64,000 bases of DNA from an uncultured Comamonas sp. (GTDB lineage Bacteria; Pseudomonadota; Gammaproteobacteria; Burkholderiales; Burkholderiaceae_C). The notes beneath the pieces are model-generated. The model was given only the letters and a program-made list of their open reading frames with translations, was not told the DNA's origin and searched no databases. A program made the position numbers and the translations under genes. This document shows, piece by piece, positions 36,725-45,763 of the stretch; positions within the stretch are counted from its first letter, which is position 1; each line of letters opens with the position of its first letter. Where the stretch lies: positions 62,001 to 126,000 of the forward strand of contig CAMZGS010000002.1 of the NCBI GenBank assembly GCA_947306475.1. Reading direction: 5' to 3'.

Positions 36725-39169
36725 ATGCAATTTCCCGAATCTTGGTTGCGTCAGTACTGCAACCCTGCGCTCTCCACCCAGGAGCTGGCCGACACTTTGA
36801 CCATGGCCGGCCTGGAGGTGGAGGAGCTGGAGCCCGTGGCTCCGCCCTTTACCGGCGTTGTGGTCGGTGAGATCAAAGAGGCAGTGCAGCACCCCGATGC
36901 CGATCGCCTGCGCGTGTGCCAGGTCGATGTGGGTGGTCCCGAGCTGCTGAATATCGTCTGTGGCGCACCCAATGCGCGCGTGGGCATCAGGATCCCGTGC
37001 GCCACCGTGGGCGCCGAGCTGCCTCCCGGCCCGGATGGCAAGCCCTTCAGGATCAAGGTGGGCAAGCTGCGCGGCGTGCAAAGCTTTGGCATGCTGTGTT
37101 CGGCCAAGGAGCTGGGCATTGCCGACGACCACGGCGGCCTGCTGGAGCTGCCGCTGGATGCGCCGCTGGGCCAGAACATCCGCGAATACCTGAATCTGGA
37201 CGACACGCTGTTCACCCTCAAGCTCACGCCCAATCTGGCGCACTGCCTGAGCGTGTACGGCATTGCGCGCGAGTTGTCGGCCCTGACCGGCGCGCACCTG
37301 ACGCCGCTGTCCTTCCCCCGGAACAGCGTGGGCAGTGACGCGGTCCTGCCGGTGCAGGTGTTGGCAGACGACCTGTGCGGGCGTTTTTCCGGGCGCATTG
37401 TGCGTGGCGTGAACATGCAGGCCAGGACGCCCCAGTGGATGGTGGATCGTCTGGCGCGCTGCGGCCAGCGTTCGGTCTCGCCCCTGGTGGACATTTCCAA
37501 CTATGTGATGTTCGAACTGGGCCAGCCCTCGCACATCTTCGATCTGGACAAGATCAGCGGCGGCCTGCAAGTGCGCTGGGGCAAGCTGGGTGAGCAGCTG
37601 GAATTGCTCAACGGCAACACCGTGACGGTGGATGAGCACGTGGGTGTGATTGCCGACGACCGTGGACTGGAGTCTCTGGCGGGCATCATGGGTGGCGCCG
37701 CAACGGCCGTCTCCGACAGCACGCAGAACATCTACATCGAGGCGGCCTTCTGGTGGCCCAAGGCCGTGGCCGGGCGCTCGCGTCGCTTCAATTTCTCCAC
37801 CGATGCCGGGCACCGCTTCGAGCGTGGCGTCGATCCGGCGCAGACCGTGCAGGTGCTGGAGCGCATCACCGAGCTGGTGTTGCAGATCTGCGGTACCGCT
37901 CAGACCACCTGCGGCCCGATCACCGACCAGCAGCCCAACGTGCCGGCGCCCAAGAAAGTGCAGCTGCGCGTGGCACGTGCGGCCAAGGTCATCGGCATGC
38001 CGGTGACGCAGCAGCAGTGCCTGGATGCCCTGAATGGCCTGGGATTGCCGGCACAGGTGGTGGCCGAGGGCGTGCTCGAGGTCACGGCGCCGACCTTCCG
38101 CTTCGACATCAATCTGGAAGAGGATTTGATCGAGGAAGTGGCGCGCATGGTGGGTTACGAGAAGCTGCCCGCCACCAAACCGTTGGCGCCCATTGCGCCC
38201 AAGTTGGGTGCCGAGAACCGTCGCAGCCCGTTTGCGGTGCGTCGCGCGCTGGCGGGGCTGGGCTATCAGGAAACCATCAACTTCAGCTTTGTGCAGGAGC
38301 AGTGGGAGCACACCCTGGCGGGCAACCCCGATCCGGTGCAGCTGCTCAACCCGATTGCCAGCCATTTGAGCGTGATGCGCTCGTCCCTGCTGGGTTCGCT
38401 GTTGCAGGTGCTCAAGTTCAACCTGGACCGCAAGGCCGCGCGTGTGCGCGTGTTCGAGCTGGGGCGGGTGTTCTTCAAGGATGCCTCGGTGCAGAACTCC
38501 AACACCACGGTGCAGGGCTTTCGCCAGCCGATGCGCGTGGCCGGCCTGGCCTACGGGCCGGCCGAGCAGTTGCAGTGGGGGCGTGCTGACAGCCGCGTCG
38601 ATTTCTACGACGTCAAGGGCGATGTCGAGGCCTTGCTGGCACCGCTGCAGGCGACGTTTGAAGTGGCCGAGCATCCGGCCATGCACCCCGGTCGTTGCGC
38701 GCGCGTGCTGGTGGCTGGTCAGGTGATTGGCTACGTGGGCGAACTGCACCCCAAGTGGCGCCAGCAGTGGGATCTGCCCCAGGCGCCGGTGCTGTTCGAG
38801 CTGGAGCTCGATGCCGTGCTGCAGCGTGCCGTGCCGCAATTCCAGCCCGTGCCCAAGCACCAGCTGGTCGAGCGCGACATTGCCGTGGTGGTGAAGGAAA
38901 GCGTCACCCACGCGCAGGTGATGGACGTGCTGCACACCTCGGTGCCGCTGCTGCGTGCTGCCGTGCTGTTCGATGTGTTCCGCCCGAAGAAGCTCAAGCC
39001 GGGTGAAGAGGCTGCTCCTGGTGCGCTGGGGCAGGATGAAAAGAGTCTGGCGGTGCGCCTGACGCTGGGCAGCGGCGCCGAGGCGCTGACCGATGCCCAG
39101 ATCGATGCCGCAATGCAGTCCGCCATCGCTGCCCTGGGTAGTGCGCTGGGCGCAAGGCTGCGCGGGTAG
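36725..39169 (+). CDS. pheT: phenylalanyl-tRNA synthetase beta subunit
   Basis: An 814-residue subunit. Domain order: N-terminal domain with the EMAP-like tRNA-binding fold (about 39-150, VVGEIKEAVQHPDADRL), B3/B4 editing domain (about 200-390), B5 domain (about 405-480), catalytic-like core, and the C-terminal FDX-ACB anticodon-binding domain (about 715-814, with KHQLVERDIAVVV). It removes mischarged Tyr-tRNA and recognises tRNA-Phe. Length and motifs are normal. ihfA follows after 11 bp, as in E. coli. Confidence 0.98.
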   Translation: MQFPESWLRQYCNPALSTQELADTLTMAGLEVEELEPVAPPFTGVVVGEIKEAVQHPDADRLRVCQVDVGGPELLNIVCGAPNARVGIRIPCATVGAELPPGPDGKPFRIKVGKLRGVQSFGMLCSAKELGIADDHGGLLELPLDAPLGQNIREYLNLDDTLFTLKLTPNLAHCLSVYGIARELSALTGAHLTPLSFPRNSVGSDAVLPVQVLADDLCGRFSGRIVRGVNMQARTPQWMVDRLARCGQRSVSPLVDISNYVMFELGQPSHIFDLDKISGGLQVRWGKLGEQLELLNGNTVTVDEHVGVIADDRGLESLAGIMGGAATAVSDSTQNIYIEAAFWWPKAVAGRSRRFNFSTDAGHRFERGVDPAQTVQVLERITELVLQICGTAQTTCGPITDQQPNVPAPKKVQLRVARAAKVIGMPVTQQQCLDALNGLGLPAQVVAEGVLEVTAPTFRFDINLEEDLIEEVARMVGYEKLPATKPLAPIAPKLGAENRRSPFAVRRALAGLGYQETINFSFVQEQWEHTLAGNPDPVQLLNPIASHLSVMRSSLLGSLLQVLKFNLDRKAARVRVFELGRVFFKDASVQNSNTTVQGFRQPMRVAGLAYGPAEQLQWGRADSRVDFYDVKGDVEALLAPLQATFEVAEHPAMHPGRCARVLVAGQVIGYVGELHPKWRQQWDLPQAPVLFELELDAVLQRAVPQFQPVPKHQLVERDIAVVVKESVTHAQVMDVLHTSVPLLRAAVLFDVFRPKKLKPGEEAAPGALGQDEKSLAVRLTLGSGAEALTDAQIDAAMQSAIAALGSALGARLRG

Positions 39170-39180
39170 GAGTGAACACG

Positions 39181-39513
39181 ATGAGCGAAACGTTTCTATC
39201 CCCCGAGACCGGCGCAGAAGAGGCTGCGCTGACCAAGGCCGAGCTGGTGGACATGCTGTTTGAGCAGATGGGCATGAACAAGCGCGACGCCAAACAGGTG
39301 GTCGATTGCTTTTTCGAGCTGATGGTGGAAAGCCTGGCGCGCGGGGAGGATGTCAAACTCTCCGGCCTGGGCAACTTCCAGGTGCGCCAGAAGGCACCGC
39401 GCCCCGGGCGCAATCCGCGCACCGGGGAGCTGGTGCCGATTGCGGCGCGCCGGGTGGTCACTTTCCACGCCAGCACCAAGTGCAAGGCACTCATGCACGA
39501 AAAAATATCGTGA
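39181..39513 (+). CDS. ihfA: integration host factor alpha subunit
   Basis: A 110-residue DNA-bending protein. The beta-arm with the intercalating proline is clear (PGRNPRTGELVPI, about 72-84), as is VKLSGLGNFQVR. It forms a heterodimer with IhfB, bends DNA at specific sites and supports transcription, recombination and replication. The ATG at 39181 is nine bases after TAGGAG; a GTG at 39172 would be directly adjacent to the ribosome site and is rejected. A short extra N-terminal segment (residues 1-18) precedes the usual LTKAEL start. Confidence 0.95.
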   Translation: MSETFLSPETGAEEAALTKAELVDMLFEQMGMNKRDAKQVVDCFFELMVESLARGEDVKLSGLGNFQVRQKAPRPGRNPRTGELVPIAARRVVTFHASTKCKALMHEKIS

Positions 39514-39552
39514 AAAAAGGCCGAACTTCACTCAGCGTGCTTTTTTGTTGCC

Positions 39553-39558
39553 TATAAT
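39553..39558 (+). promoter_or_regulatory. -10 element of tRNA-Pro (first copy)
   Basis: A perfect TATAAT, 9 bp before the tRNA gene. The bases after it (CAGCGGCTT) closely match those before the second, inverted tRNA copy (CTGGGGCTT). No good -35 hexamer was found. Confidence 0.6.
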
Positions 39559-39567
39559 CAGCGGCTT

Positions 39568-39644
39568 CGGCGTGTAGCGCAGCCTGGTAGCGCACTTGCA
39601 TGGGGTGCAAGGGGTCGCGAGTTCGAATCCCGCCACGCCGACCA
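39568..39644 (+). tRNA. tRNA-Pro (anticodon GGG)
   Basis: A 77-nt gene with encoded CCA. Acceptor CGGCGTG pairs with CACGCCG; D-arm GCGC-AGCCTGGTA-GCGC; anticodon stem CTTGC/GCAAG with loop ATGGGGT, giving anticodon GGG; T-arm GCGGG-type with TTCGAAT. Followed by an intrinsic terminator. Identical in sequence to the inverted copy at 40174-40250. Confidence 0.97.
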
Positions 39645-39651
39645 TATCCAA

Positions 39652-39686
39652 AAGGCCAGCACCTGATGCGTGCTGGCCTTTTTTTG
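39652..39686 (+). terminator. terminator of the first tRNA-Pro
   Basis: AAGGCCAGCA (39652-39661) pairs perfectly with TGCTGGCCTT (39671-39680), followed by six T. Confidence 0.85.
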
Positions 39687-39726
39687 TGCTTCCCTGTTTA
39701 TTGGTTTCAAGACAATTTTTACATCC

Positions 39727-40080
39727 ATGATCGAAGGACTCATTACCGGGCGCCTGACCACGGACCCAAGCGAGCGTACCGACCGCTTTGGCAAAACATT
39801 CATGGTGGCACGCATGCGAGCCACCGTAGGAGACGGCAACTTACGTGCCAACGCAGGGGACGGTACCCCGGCAAGCTTGTTTGTGAATGTGGTGGCATTC
39901 GACCCCGTGCCGTGCAAGCAGCTGCAGGAGCTGCAGGAGGGCGACGTCGTCTCTCTGGTGGGGCCGTTGACCCCCAAGGTCTGGACGGACAAGCAGGGCA
40001 TCAGCTACCCGGCGCTGGATGTGGTGGCCTACCGCGTCCTGGCTTTGCCCACCCAGGTGCACGCAGCGGCATTTGCCTGA
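39727..40080 (+). CDS. single-stranded DNA-binding (SSB-like) OB-fold protein
   Basis: A 117-residue protein with the SSB/PriB-type OB fold: MIEGLITGRLTTDPSER start, GKTFMVARMRAT, SLFVNVVAFD, LQEGDVVSLVGPL and the strand-forming YPALDVVAYRVLAL. It stops right after the OB domain, so the Gly/Pro-rich tail and acidic tip (DDDIPF) of a housekeeping SSB are missing. It is thus probably an accessory ssDNA-binding protein. It lies alone between two identical tRNA-Pro genes in inverted orientation, a setting that suggests either a mobile origin or tRNA duplication around it. An upstream in-frame start in the terminator is rejected. Confidence 0.85.
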   Translation: MIEGLITGRLTTDPSERTDRFGKTFMVARMRATVGDGNLRANAGDGTPASLFVNVVAFDPVPCKQLQELQEGDVVSLVGPLTPKVWTDKQGISYPALDVVAYRVLALPTQVHAAAFA

Positions 40081-40086
40081 ACGCGG

Positions 40087-40114
40087 CACATGGCAGCAGC
40101 ATGGCTGCCATGTG
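40087..40114 (+). repeat. perfect hairpin after the SSB-like gene
   Basis: CACATGGCAGC (40087-40097) and GCTGCCATGTG (40104-40114) pair over 11 bp with a six-base loop, without a following T tract. It precedes the shared terminator. Confidence 0.6.
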
Positions 40115-40137
40115 GCGTGACAGAGCGCCCAGACAAA

Positions 40138-40168
40138 AAGGCCCTTGGCAATGCCAAGGGCCTTTTTT
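40138..40168. terminator. shared bidirectional terminator (SSB-like gene and second tRNA-Pro)
   Basis: AAGGCCCTTGG (40138-40148) and CCAAGGGCCTT (40154-40164) pair perfectly, flanked by an A run on the left and T run on the right, serving both converging transcripts. Confidence 0.8.
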
Positions 40169-40173
40169 CATAT

Positions 40174-40250
40174 TGGTCGGCGTGGCGGGATTCGAACTCG
40201 CGACCCCTTGCACCCCATGCAAGTGCGCTACCAGGCTGCGCTACACGCCG
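40174..40250 (-). tRNA. tRNA-Pro (anticodon GGG), inverted second copy
   Basis: The reverse complement is identical over all 77 bases to the gene at 39568-39644, including CCA and anticodon GGG. Its -10 TATAAT is on the minus strand at 40265-40260. The two copies face each other 530 bp apart. Confidence 0.97.
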
Positions 40251-40259
40251 AAGCCCCAG

Positions 40260-40265
40260 ATTATA
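40260..40265 (-). promoter_or_regulatory. -10 element of tRNA-Pro (second copy)
   Basis: ATTATA on the plus strand reads TATAAT on the minus strand, nine bases before the tRNA, the same spacing as for the first copy. Confidence 0.6.
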
Positions 40266-40396
40266 TACCGAATATTTGGGGTGAAAATGAACCGTACCCT
40301 TCAGGCGATCCAGCGGCAAATGCCCGGACAATAGCGGACTTTGCGCCCTGGCCCACGCGCCGGAGCTGTCTGCAACCTTTCTACGGTACCTATTGC

Positions 40397-40645
40397 ATGT
40401 CGGAAACCACCAGCCGTCCACCCCTGCCTGACCACCTGTCCATCGATCCGCGCAGCCCGCACTTTGTGGCGGCGGTGTTTGAGCACGATGTCGGCATACG
40501 CTTCAATGGCAAGGAACGCAACGATGTCGAGGAGTACTGCATCAGCGAAGGGTGGATCAAGGTGCCGGCAGGCAAAACCCTGGACCGCAAAGGCCGCCCC
40601 CTGCTGATCAAACTCAGTGGCGTCGTTGAGGCCTACTACCGCTGA
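40397..40645 (+). CDS. DUF3297 family protein
   Basis: An 82-residue conserved protein of unknown function. Its body (LPDHLSIDPRSPHF, FEHDVGIRFNGKERNDVEEYC, SEGWIKVPAGKTLDRKG) is strongly characteristic of the DUF3297 family, common in proteobacteria. It is charged and soluble with no signal peptide, so cytoplasmic. The ATG at 40397 gives the usual length; a longer in-frame reading passes through the tRNA gene and is rejected. No ribosome site is obvious (GGTACC upstream). Ends at a strong terminator shared with sstT. Confidence 0.9.
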   Translation: MSETTSRPPLPDHLSIDPRSPHFVAAVFEHDVGIRFNGKERNDVEEYCISEGWIKVPAGKTLDRKGRPLLIKLSGVVEAYYR

Positions 40646-40680
40646 TGTGACGGCACTACAGCCGCCGTATCGGCCAGCAA

Positions 40681-40713
40681 AAAAGGCTCTGCAGCGCATG
40701 CAGAGCCTTTTTG
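40681..40713. terminator. bidirectional terminator DUF3297 / sstT
   Basis: AAAAGGCTCTGCA (40681-40693) pairs perfectly with TGCAGAGCCTTTT (40699-40711), with T and A tracts for both strands. Confidence 0.85.
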
Positions 40714-40754
40714 TTTTTCGGGCTGAGCGCACCCCGGACGGTGCGGCAGGACGT

Positions 40755-41975
40755 TCAGCGCGGTGTGTGTTCCTGCTGGGGCAGGCAGGCCGCAGCGGTG
40801 AAGATGATGTCGGTGGAGGAGTTGAGAGCCGTCTCTGCCGAGTCCTGCAGCACGCCGATGATGAAGCCCACGGCCACCACCTGCATGGCCACGTCGTTGG
40901 AGATGCCAAACAGCGAGCAGGCCAGCGGAATCAGCAGCAGCGAGCCGCCAGGCACGCCAGAGGCCCCGCAGGCGCACACGGCCGAGACCACGCACAGCAG
41001 GATGGCCGTGGGGATGTCCACGGGAATGCCCAGGGTGTGGGCCGCAGCCAGGGTCAGCACGCTGATGGTGATGGCCGCACCTGCCATGTTGATGGTGGCG
41101 CCCAGCGGGATGGCCACGCTGTAGGTGCCTTCATCCAGGTTCAGACGTTTGGCAATCGCCAGGTTGACGGGGATGTTGGCCGCAGAGCTGCGGGTGAAAA
41201 ATGCCGTCACGCCGCTTTCGCGCAGGCACATCCAGACCAGGGGGTAGGGGTTGCGGCGAAGCTTCCACCACACGATCAGCGGGTTGACCACCAGGGCGAC
41301 GAACACCATGCAGCCCAGAAGCACCATGAGCAGGTGGGCGTAGCCGAGCAGCACCTTGGCACCGGTGTTGGCGATGGTCGATGCCACCAGGCCGAAAATG
41401 CCGATGGGTGCCAGGCGGATGATGGCCTGGATGATGAGGGTGATGCCATTGGAAAAATCGGCCATCACCTGGCGCGTGTGCTCAGCCCCGCGCCGCAAGG
41501 CAATGCCGATGGCAGTGGCCCAGACCAGGATGCCGATGTAGTTGGCATGCAGCAGGGCATTGATGGGGTTGTCCACCGCATTGGCCAGCACCTGGCGCAG
41601 CACCTCACCGATGCCGCTGGGCACGGCCATGCCGGTGGCGGTGTCCTGCAGGGCCAGGGTGGAGGGCACCAGCATGCTGGCAATGACCGCCACGACGGCG
41701 GCGCACAGTGTGCCGACGGCGTAGAGCCACAGAATGGGACGCAACCGCGTGCTACCGCCCGACGTCTGGTTGCTGATGGCCGAGATCACCAGAATGAACA
41801 CCAGGATGGGCGCTGCAGCCTTGAGGGCGGAGATGAACAGTGTGCCCAGGATCTCGACGTGGCCGGCAGCCTGGGGCCAGAGCAGGGCAAATATGGTGCC
41901 CAGTATCAGGCTGAGGACGATCTGGGTGACGATGCTGGTGCGCAGTGCCCAGCGCAGGATGGGGCGGTGGATCAT
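40755..41975 (-). CDS. sstT: serine/threonine:sodium symporter
   Basis: A 406-residue membrane transporter of the DAACS family that takes up serine and threonine with sodium. About eight helices and two re-entrant hairpins; the diagnostic stretches [36 protein letters not shown] (here [12 protein letters not shown]) and [16 protein letters not shown] are intact. The ATG at 41975 aligns with the usual start; in-frame extensions reach into the rlmB promoter region and are rejected. A single-gene unit on the minus strand, divergent from rlmB with 160 bp between. Confidence 0.93.
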   Translation of the reverse strand: MIHRPILRWALRTSIVTQIVLSLILGTIFALLWPQAAGHVEILGTLFISALKAAAPILVFILVISAISNQTSGGSTRLRPILWLYAVGTLCAAVVAVIASMLVPSTLALQDTATGMAVPSGIGEVLRQVLANAVDNPINALLHANYIGILVWATAIGIALRRGAEHTRQVMADFSNGITLIIQAIIRLAPIGIFGLVASTIANTGAKVLLGYAHLLMVLLGCMVFVALVVNPLIVWWKLRRNPYPLVWMCLRESGVTAFFTRSSAANIPVNLAIAKRLNLDEGTYSVAIPLGATINMAGAAITISVLTLAAAHTLGIPVDIPTAILLCVVSAVCACGASGVPGGSLLLIPLACSLFGISNDVAMQVVAVGFIIGVLQDSAETALNSSTDIIFTAAACLPQQEHTPR

Positions 41976-42120
41976 GTGGTGGTACCAATGAAAAAGAGCA
42001 GATGCCGGGCGGGTGGCCCTGCTTGCCAGGATGTGAAACACACCAGTGTAGGCGCCCTGGGGTATTCCCTGATGGGTGCAAGCGTTTTCAAATTCGACTG
42101 TCGCTGGCGGGGCAAGGTCG

Positions 42121-42126
42121 GATAAT
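42121..42126 (+). promoter_or_regulatory. -10-like GATAAT immediately before rlmB
   Basis: GATAAT ends ten bases before the rlmB ATG with no Shine-Dalgarno between. Transcription from it would give a leader of only a few bases. No clear -35 element. Confidence 0.35.
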
Positions 42127-42135
42127 CGCGACCCT

Positions 42136-42915
42136 ATGTCTTCTCCCAAAGTTCTGTTCGGCTTTCACGCTGTGGGCGTGCGCCTGAAAACTGCCCCTCA
42201 ATCCATCATCGAGGTCTATTACGAAGCCACGCGCCGCGATGCGCGCATGCGCCAGTTCCTGGAACGTGCGCGCGAGGCCGGTGTGCGCCTGATCGAAGCC
42301 GATGCACCGCGCATTGCCAAGCTGGCCGGCAGCCACGGCCACCAGGGTGTGGCCGCGCGTGTGCAGCCTCTGGTACAGCAAAACTCCCTGGACGACCTGC
42401 TCGACGGGCTGGAAGCCGCAGGTGTGCGCAACCCCTTGCTGCTGGTGCTCGATGGCGTGACCGATCCGCACAACCTGGGTGCCTGTCTGCGTGTGGCCGA
42501 TGGTGCCGGTGTGCATGCCGTGGTTGCTCCCAAGGACCACGCCGCAGGCATCAATGCCACGGTGGCCAAGGTGGCCAGCGGTGCCGCAGAAACCGTACCC
42601 TACTTCATGGTGACCAATCTGGCACGCACGCTCAACGAACTCAAGGAGCGGGGCATCTGGATCATTGGCACCAGCGGCGATGCCACGGCGCAGCTTTACG
42701 ACATGGATCTGCAAGGCCCCGTGGCGCTGGTGCTGGGTGCCGAGGGCGACGGCATGCGCCAGCTCACGCGCAAGACCTGCGATGCGCTGATGCGCATCCC
42801 CATGCTGGGGGCGGTGGAGAGCCTGAACGTATCGGTGGCCAGCGCTGTGTGTCTGTACGAGGCCGTGCGCCAGCGAGGTCTGGCAGTTCCGTCATCGCCC
42901 TCACCAGCCAAGTAA
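42136..42915 (+). CDS. rlmB: 23S rRNA (guanosine-2'-O)-methyltransferase RlmB
   Basis: A 259-residue SPOUT (TrmH) methyltransferase that modifies G2251 of 23S rRNA using S-adenosylmethionine. The N-terminal substrate-binding domain (1-100) is followed by the knotted catalytic domain with motifs [19 protein letters not shown] (about 118-136), [10 protein letters not shown] (about 197-206) and [18 protein letters not shown] (about 219-236). The ATG at 42136 gives the standard start [13 protein letters not shown]. Its last 15 bp overlap the convergent chromate transporter gene. Confidence 0.96.
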   Translation: MSSPKVLFGFHAVGVRLKTAPQSIIEVYYEATRRDARMRQFLERAREAGVRLIEADAPRIAKLAGSHGHQGVAARVQPLVQQNSLDDLLDGLEAAGVRNPLLLVLDGVTDPHNLGACLRVADGAGVHAVVAPKDHAAGINATVAKVASGAAETVPYFMVTNLARTLNELKERGIWIIGTSGDATAQLYDMDLQGPVALVLGAEGDGMRQLTRKTCDALMRIPMLGAVESLNVSVASAVCLYEAVRQRGLAVPSSPSPAK

Positions 42916-43524
42916 TACCCCTGTGGCAGCACCGCCCAGCAGCAGCCACATCAGGTGCAGCCGCGTCTTCCAGACCAGCAGGGCGGTGAGCGCGGCCAGT
43001 ACCCAGGGGCCCATGCTCTGCGCGGCATAGCCTGCGCTGCGTGCCAGCACCCAGCCCGAAGCCAGCACCAGTCCCACCACCAGCGGCGCCATGCCCCAGC
43101 GGAAGGCGCGCACGGCGCGGCGCTCACCATTGCGCTGCAGCCAGCTGGTGGCAAACCAGGTCAGGAGGCAACTGGGCAGCAGCATGCCCAGCATGCACAC
43201 CAGGGTGCAGGCCAGGGCCACGGTCCAGGCGGGCAGCCAGGGCCAGGAGGGCGCTGCGTTCAGTCCCATGGACCAGCCCAGCAGCGCAACGAACAGCACA
43301 TTGGGGCCTGGAGCCGCCTGGGAAATGGCAATGGCGGTGCCAAACTGCCCGTCGTTGAGCCAGTGCTGCCCCAGGACGAAGTGGCGGTGCATGTCCGGCG
43401 CTGTGGCCACGGCGCCGCCGATGGAAATCAGCGACAGCCCGGCAAAGTAGGCCAGCAGGTGCAGCCAGTGCCAGGCACTGGAAAAGCCGATGGTGACCGT
43501 GTCCAGCAAGGTATTGCTCATCAT
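42901..43524 (-). CDS. chromate transporter, second half-protein
   Basis: A 207-residue membrane protein of the CHR family. It contains the half-repeat signatures [10 protein letters not shown] and [13 protein letters not shown] and six or so hydrophobic segments. Short-chain chromate transporters are encoded as pairs, each equal to one half of ChrA, working as a heterodimer; the partner lies 15 bp upstream. They export chromate or import/export related oxyanions; the physiological substrate may differ. Two adjacent ATGs (43524 and 43521) are possible starts. The gene end overlaps rlmB by 15 bp. Confidence 0.88.
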   Translation of the reverse strand: MMSNTLLDTVTIGFSSAWHWLHLLAYFAGLSLISIGGAVATAPDMHRHFVLGQHWLNDGQFGTAIAISQAAPGPNVLFVALLGWSMGLNAAPSWPWLPAWTVALACTLVCMLGMLLPSCLLTWFATSWLQRNGERRAVRAFRWGMAPLVVGLVLASGWVLARSAGYAAQSMGPWVLAALTALLVWKTRLHLMWLLLGGAATGVLLGW

Positions 43525-43539
43525 GGTGCGGGCACGCTC

Positions 43540-44130
43540 TCAAGGCGCCAGGCGGCGCCACGTCAGCACGCAGCCCAGCGAGCCGATGGACAGCAACACC
43601 GCCAGCAGCGGCCAGTGCAGCCAGGCCATGAGCACAAAGCCCAGCACTGCCAGCACGGCGCACAGCCACAGTGGCAAAGGGTGGGCGGGCAGGCTGCTGG
43701 CCAGCTTCAGCCCGGAGCCCAGCACCAGCCCCGCCGCCACGGCGGCCACGCCATGCAGCGCGCCGGAGACCACGGCGTTGTCCGACCAGTACACATAGGC
43801 GCTGCCCGCCAGCAGCATCAGCAGCATCGGCAGGACAAACATGCCCGCCACTGCCGCTATGGCACCGCGCACCCCGAGGAAGCGCTGGCCGATCATCATC
43901 GACAGGTTGACGACGTTGGAGCCCGGCATCACCTGAGCCACGGCCCAGTCCTGCATGAATTCCTGCGGGCTGAGCCACTGGCGGCGCTGTACCACTTCGC
44001 GCTGGATGATGGCCATCACACCGCCAAAGCCTTGCAGCGCAATGCTGCTGAAGGCCCAGAACAGGTGCCAGGCGCTGCGTGGTGCCTGAACCGGAGCCGA
44101 GGGTGAAGGGGAAGAGGGGAGGAAAGACAT
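43540..44130 (-). CDS. chromate transporter, first half-protein
   Basis: A 196-residue CHR-family membrane protein with the half-repeat signatures [13 protein letters not shown] and [12 protein letters not shown] plus about five to six helices. It pairs with the downstream gene to make a two-subunit chromate transporter. A Ser/Pro-rich N-terminal tail (about 1-18) precedes the first helix, and the start might therefore be slightly further in, but no better ATG is seen. No chrB-like regulator is adjacent. Confidence 0.88.
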   Translation of the reverse strand: MSFLPSSPSPSAPVQAPRSAWHLFWAFSSIALQGFGGVMAIIQREVVQRRQWLSPQEFMQDWAVAQVMPGSNVVNLSMMIGQRFLGVRGAIAAVAGMFVLPMLLMLLAGSAYVYWSDNAVVSGALHGVAAVAAGLVLGSGLKLASSLPAHPLPLWLCAVLAVLGFVLMAWLHWPLLAVLLSIGSLGCVLTWRRLAP

Positions 44131-44244
44131 ACGCGGGCCGATGCTACGCCAGAGACAGCCATCTTTTTGCGTTGCAGCACGGCAAGATGCCCGTGGTGCT
44201 CAAATGTTCGGCCACTCCAGCGCGCTGCGGCACAATCGTTGCCC

Positions 44245-45066
44245 ATGTTGATGTACCCGCAAATCGATCCCGTGGCCGTGCAAGTGGGGCCGCTGGCCAT
44301 TCACTGGTATGGGCTGACTTATCTGGCAGCCTTTGCCCTTTTCATGTGGCTGGGGCAGTGCCGGCTCAAACACCCGCCTTTTGCACAGCTACAAGGCGCC
44401 CAGGCCTGGAGCCGCAAGGACGTGGAGGACATTCTGTTCCTTGGCGTGCTCGGTGTGATCGTCGGCGGTCGTCTGGGCTACTGCCTGTTCTACAAGCCGG
44501 ATTACTACCTGGCGCACCCACTGGAGATCTTTGCCGTGTGGACAGGGGGCATGAGCTTTCATGGCGGCTTGCTGGGCGTGACCGCAGCACTGTCGTGGTT
44601 TGCCTGGACGCGTCAGCGCCCGTGGTTGCAGGTGGCCGACTTTGTGGCACCGTGCGTGCCCACCGGGCTGGCAGCGGGGCGGGTGGGCAACTTCATCAAC
44701 GGCGAGCTGTGGGGGCGCTTTGCATCGCCGGAGCTGCCCTGGGCGATGGTCTTTCCGCACAGCGGCAGCATGCAGCCGCGCCATCCCTCGCAGATCTACC
44801 AGTTTCTGCTGGAAGGGGTGCTGCTGTTCATCCTGCTGTGGCTGTACGCACGCCGTGAGCGCCATCCCGGTCAGGTGGCGGCGGCCTTTCTGGTCGGCTA
44901 TGGCTGTTTGCGCTTCGTAGCCGAATATTTCCGCGAGCCGGACGATTACCTGGGCCTGCTTTCCCTGGGCATGAGCATGGGGCAGTGGCTGTGCGTACCC
45001 ATGGTGGTGGCGGGTGTGGCCTTGTGGCTGTGGGCGCAGCTGCGCGCCGGGCGTGCGGGCGGTTAG
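44245..45066 (+). CDS. lgt: prolipoprotein diacylglyceryl transferase
   Basis: A 273-residue inner-membrane enzyme that attaches diacylglycerol to the lipobox cysteine of prelipoproteins, the first step of lipoprotein maturation. Seven helices; the signature [13 protein letters not shown] (about 148-160) and the conserved HGGLLG (about 109-114) are present. Start chosen at ATG 44245 ([15 protein letters not shown]); the second ATG two codons later is equally plausible. CACAAT lies 12 bp upstream with no Shine-Dalgarno, as in yejB and rlmB. A long dispersed-repeat hairpin with a T run follows 14 bp after the stop. Confidence 0.96.
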   Translation: MLMYPQIDPVAVQVGPLAIHWYGLTYLAAFALFMWLGQCRLKHPPFAQLQGAQAWSRKDVEDILFLGVLGVIVGGRLGYCLFYKPDYYLAHPLEIFAVWTGGMSFHGGLLGVTAALSWFAWTRQRPWLQVADFVAPCVPTGLAAGRVGNFINGELWGRFASPELPWAMVFPHSGSMQPRHPSQIYQFLLEGVLLFILLWLYARRERHPGQVAAAFLVGYGCLRFVAEYFREPDDYLGLLSLGMSMGQWLCVPMVVAGVALWLWAQLRAGRAGG

Positions 45067-45080
45067 CTCGTGGATTTATA

Positions 45081-45172
45081 AAAAAGAGAGCTGCTGGCGC
45101 TTACCATGCAAAGGTTTCAATATGGATATTCTCTGAAATCCTTTTATGGCAAGCGCCAGTAGCTCTCTTTTT
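45081..45172. repeat. dispersed palindromic element, copy 7 (best-preserved outer arms)
   Basis: The 22-base outer arms at 45081-45102 and 45151-45172 are inverted copies with a single mismatch; both contain the AGCT and GCGCT landmarks. Inner arms: AAAGGTTTCA (near 45110-45119) facing TGAAATCCTTT (near 45134-45144), and CCAT/ATGG. A nearly complete 92-nt hairpin results. Its T-rich 3' end makes it a likely terminator of lgt. Confidence 0.85.
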
Positions 45173-45190
45173 TGATAGTTCAAGCCAAGG

Positions 45191-45213
45191 AAAAGCGGCC
45201 AGAGGCCGCTTTC
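45191..45213 (-). terminator. terminator of the UspA-family gene
   Basis: AAAGCGGCC (45192-45200) pairs perfectly with GGCCGCTTT (45204-45212), loop AGA. Read on the minus strand it is followed by TTTTCC. Confidence 0.7.
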
Positions 45214-45238
45214 GTTTGGCCGCGTGGCCGTGTCTGGC

Positions 45239-45682
45239 TCAGCGCAGCACCAGCACGGGCTTGCCGGAGTGGGTGAGTACGTGCTGGGTTTCGCTACCCA
45301 GCAGCAGGCGTTTGATGCCCTTGCGGCCATGCGAAGCCATGACGATCAGGTCGGCATCCTGCTTCTCGGCGGCGGTGATGATGGACTCGGCCACCAGGTC
45401 GGATTTGGCCACGGAGGTCTTCACCGTCACACCCATGGCCTTGCCCTCGGCCTTGATGCTGGCCAACTGGGCCTGGGCCTGCTCGCTCCACTGGGTTTCG
45501 ATGCGCTTGATCTCTGTGATGTCCACGGTGGCACCACCCTCCAGGTAGCTGCGTGGGTAGCGGGGAACCACGCGCAGGGCAATCAGCGTGGCGCCGCTGA
45601 TCTTGGCCAGCGACAGAGCGTGTTGCACGGCTTTGTCGGACAGGGGGGAGCCATCGGTGGCTACCAGAATACGCTCATACAT
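45239..45682 (-). CDS. universal stress protein (UspA family)
   Basis: A 147-residue single-domain Usp protein. It begins with ILVATDGSPLSDKA, the usual first strand and Asp, and has the ATP-binding pattern G-2x-G-9x-G-S/T near the end (MASHGRKGIKRLLLGSETQHV, in parts about 118-138), so nucleotide binding is expected. The ATG at 45682 has GGAGAA about six bases upstream. It diverges from the cbb3 assembly gene ccoI, with an Anr/FNR-like half-site in the interval, a setting that suits induction at low oxygen. Function otherwise unspecified. Confidence 0.92.
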   Translation of the reverse strand: MYERILVATDGSPLSDKAVQHALSLAKISGATLIALRVVPRYPRSYLEGGATVDITEIKRIETQWSEQAQAQLASIKAEGKAMGVTVKTSVAKSDLVAESIITAAEKQDADLIVMASHGRKGIKRLLLGSETQHVLTHSGKPVLVLR

Positions 45683-45763
45683 GCAGGGTTCTCCTTCTTC
45701 AAATACACAATTTTGTAGCAGGTCTTGCCACCACCACGGGTACCTTAGCAGCTTAAAAAACCC

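Noticed and set aside
40145-40396. Extended DUF3297 frame reaching back through the tRNA gene
   Set aside because: The upstream part translates tRNA-Pro antisense; the family start is at 40397.
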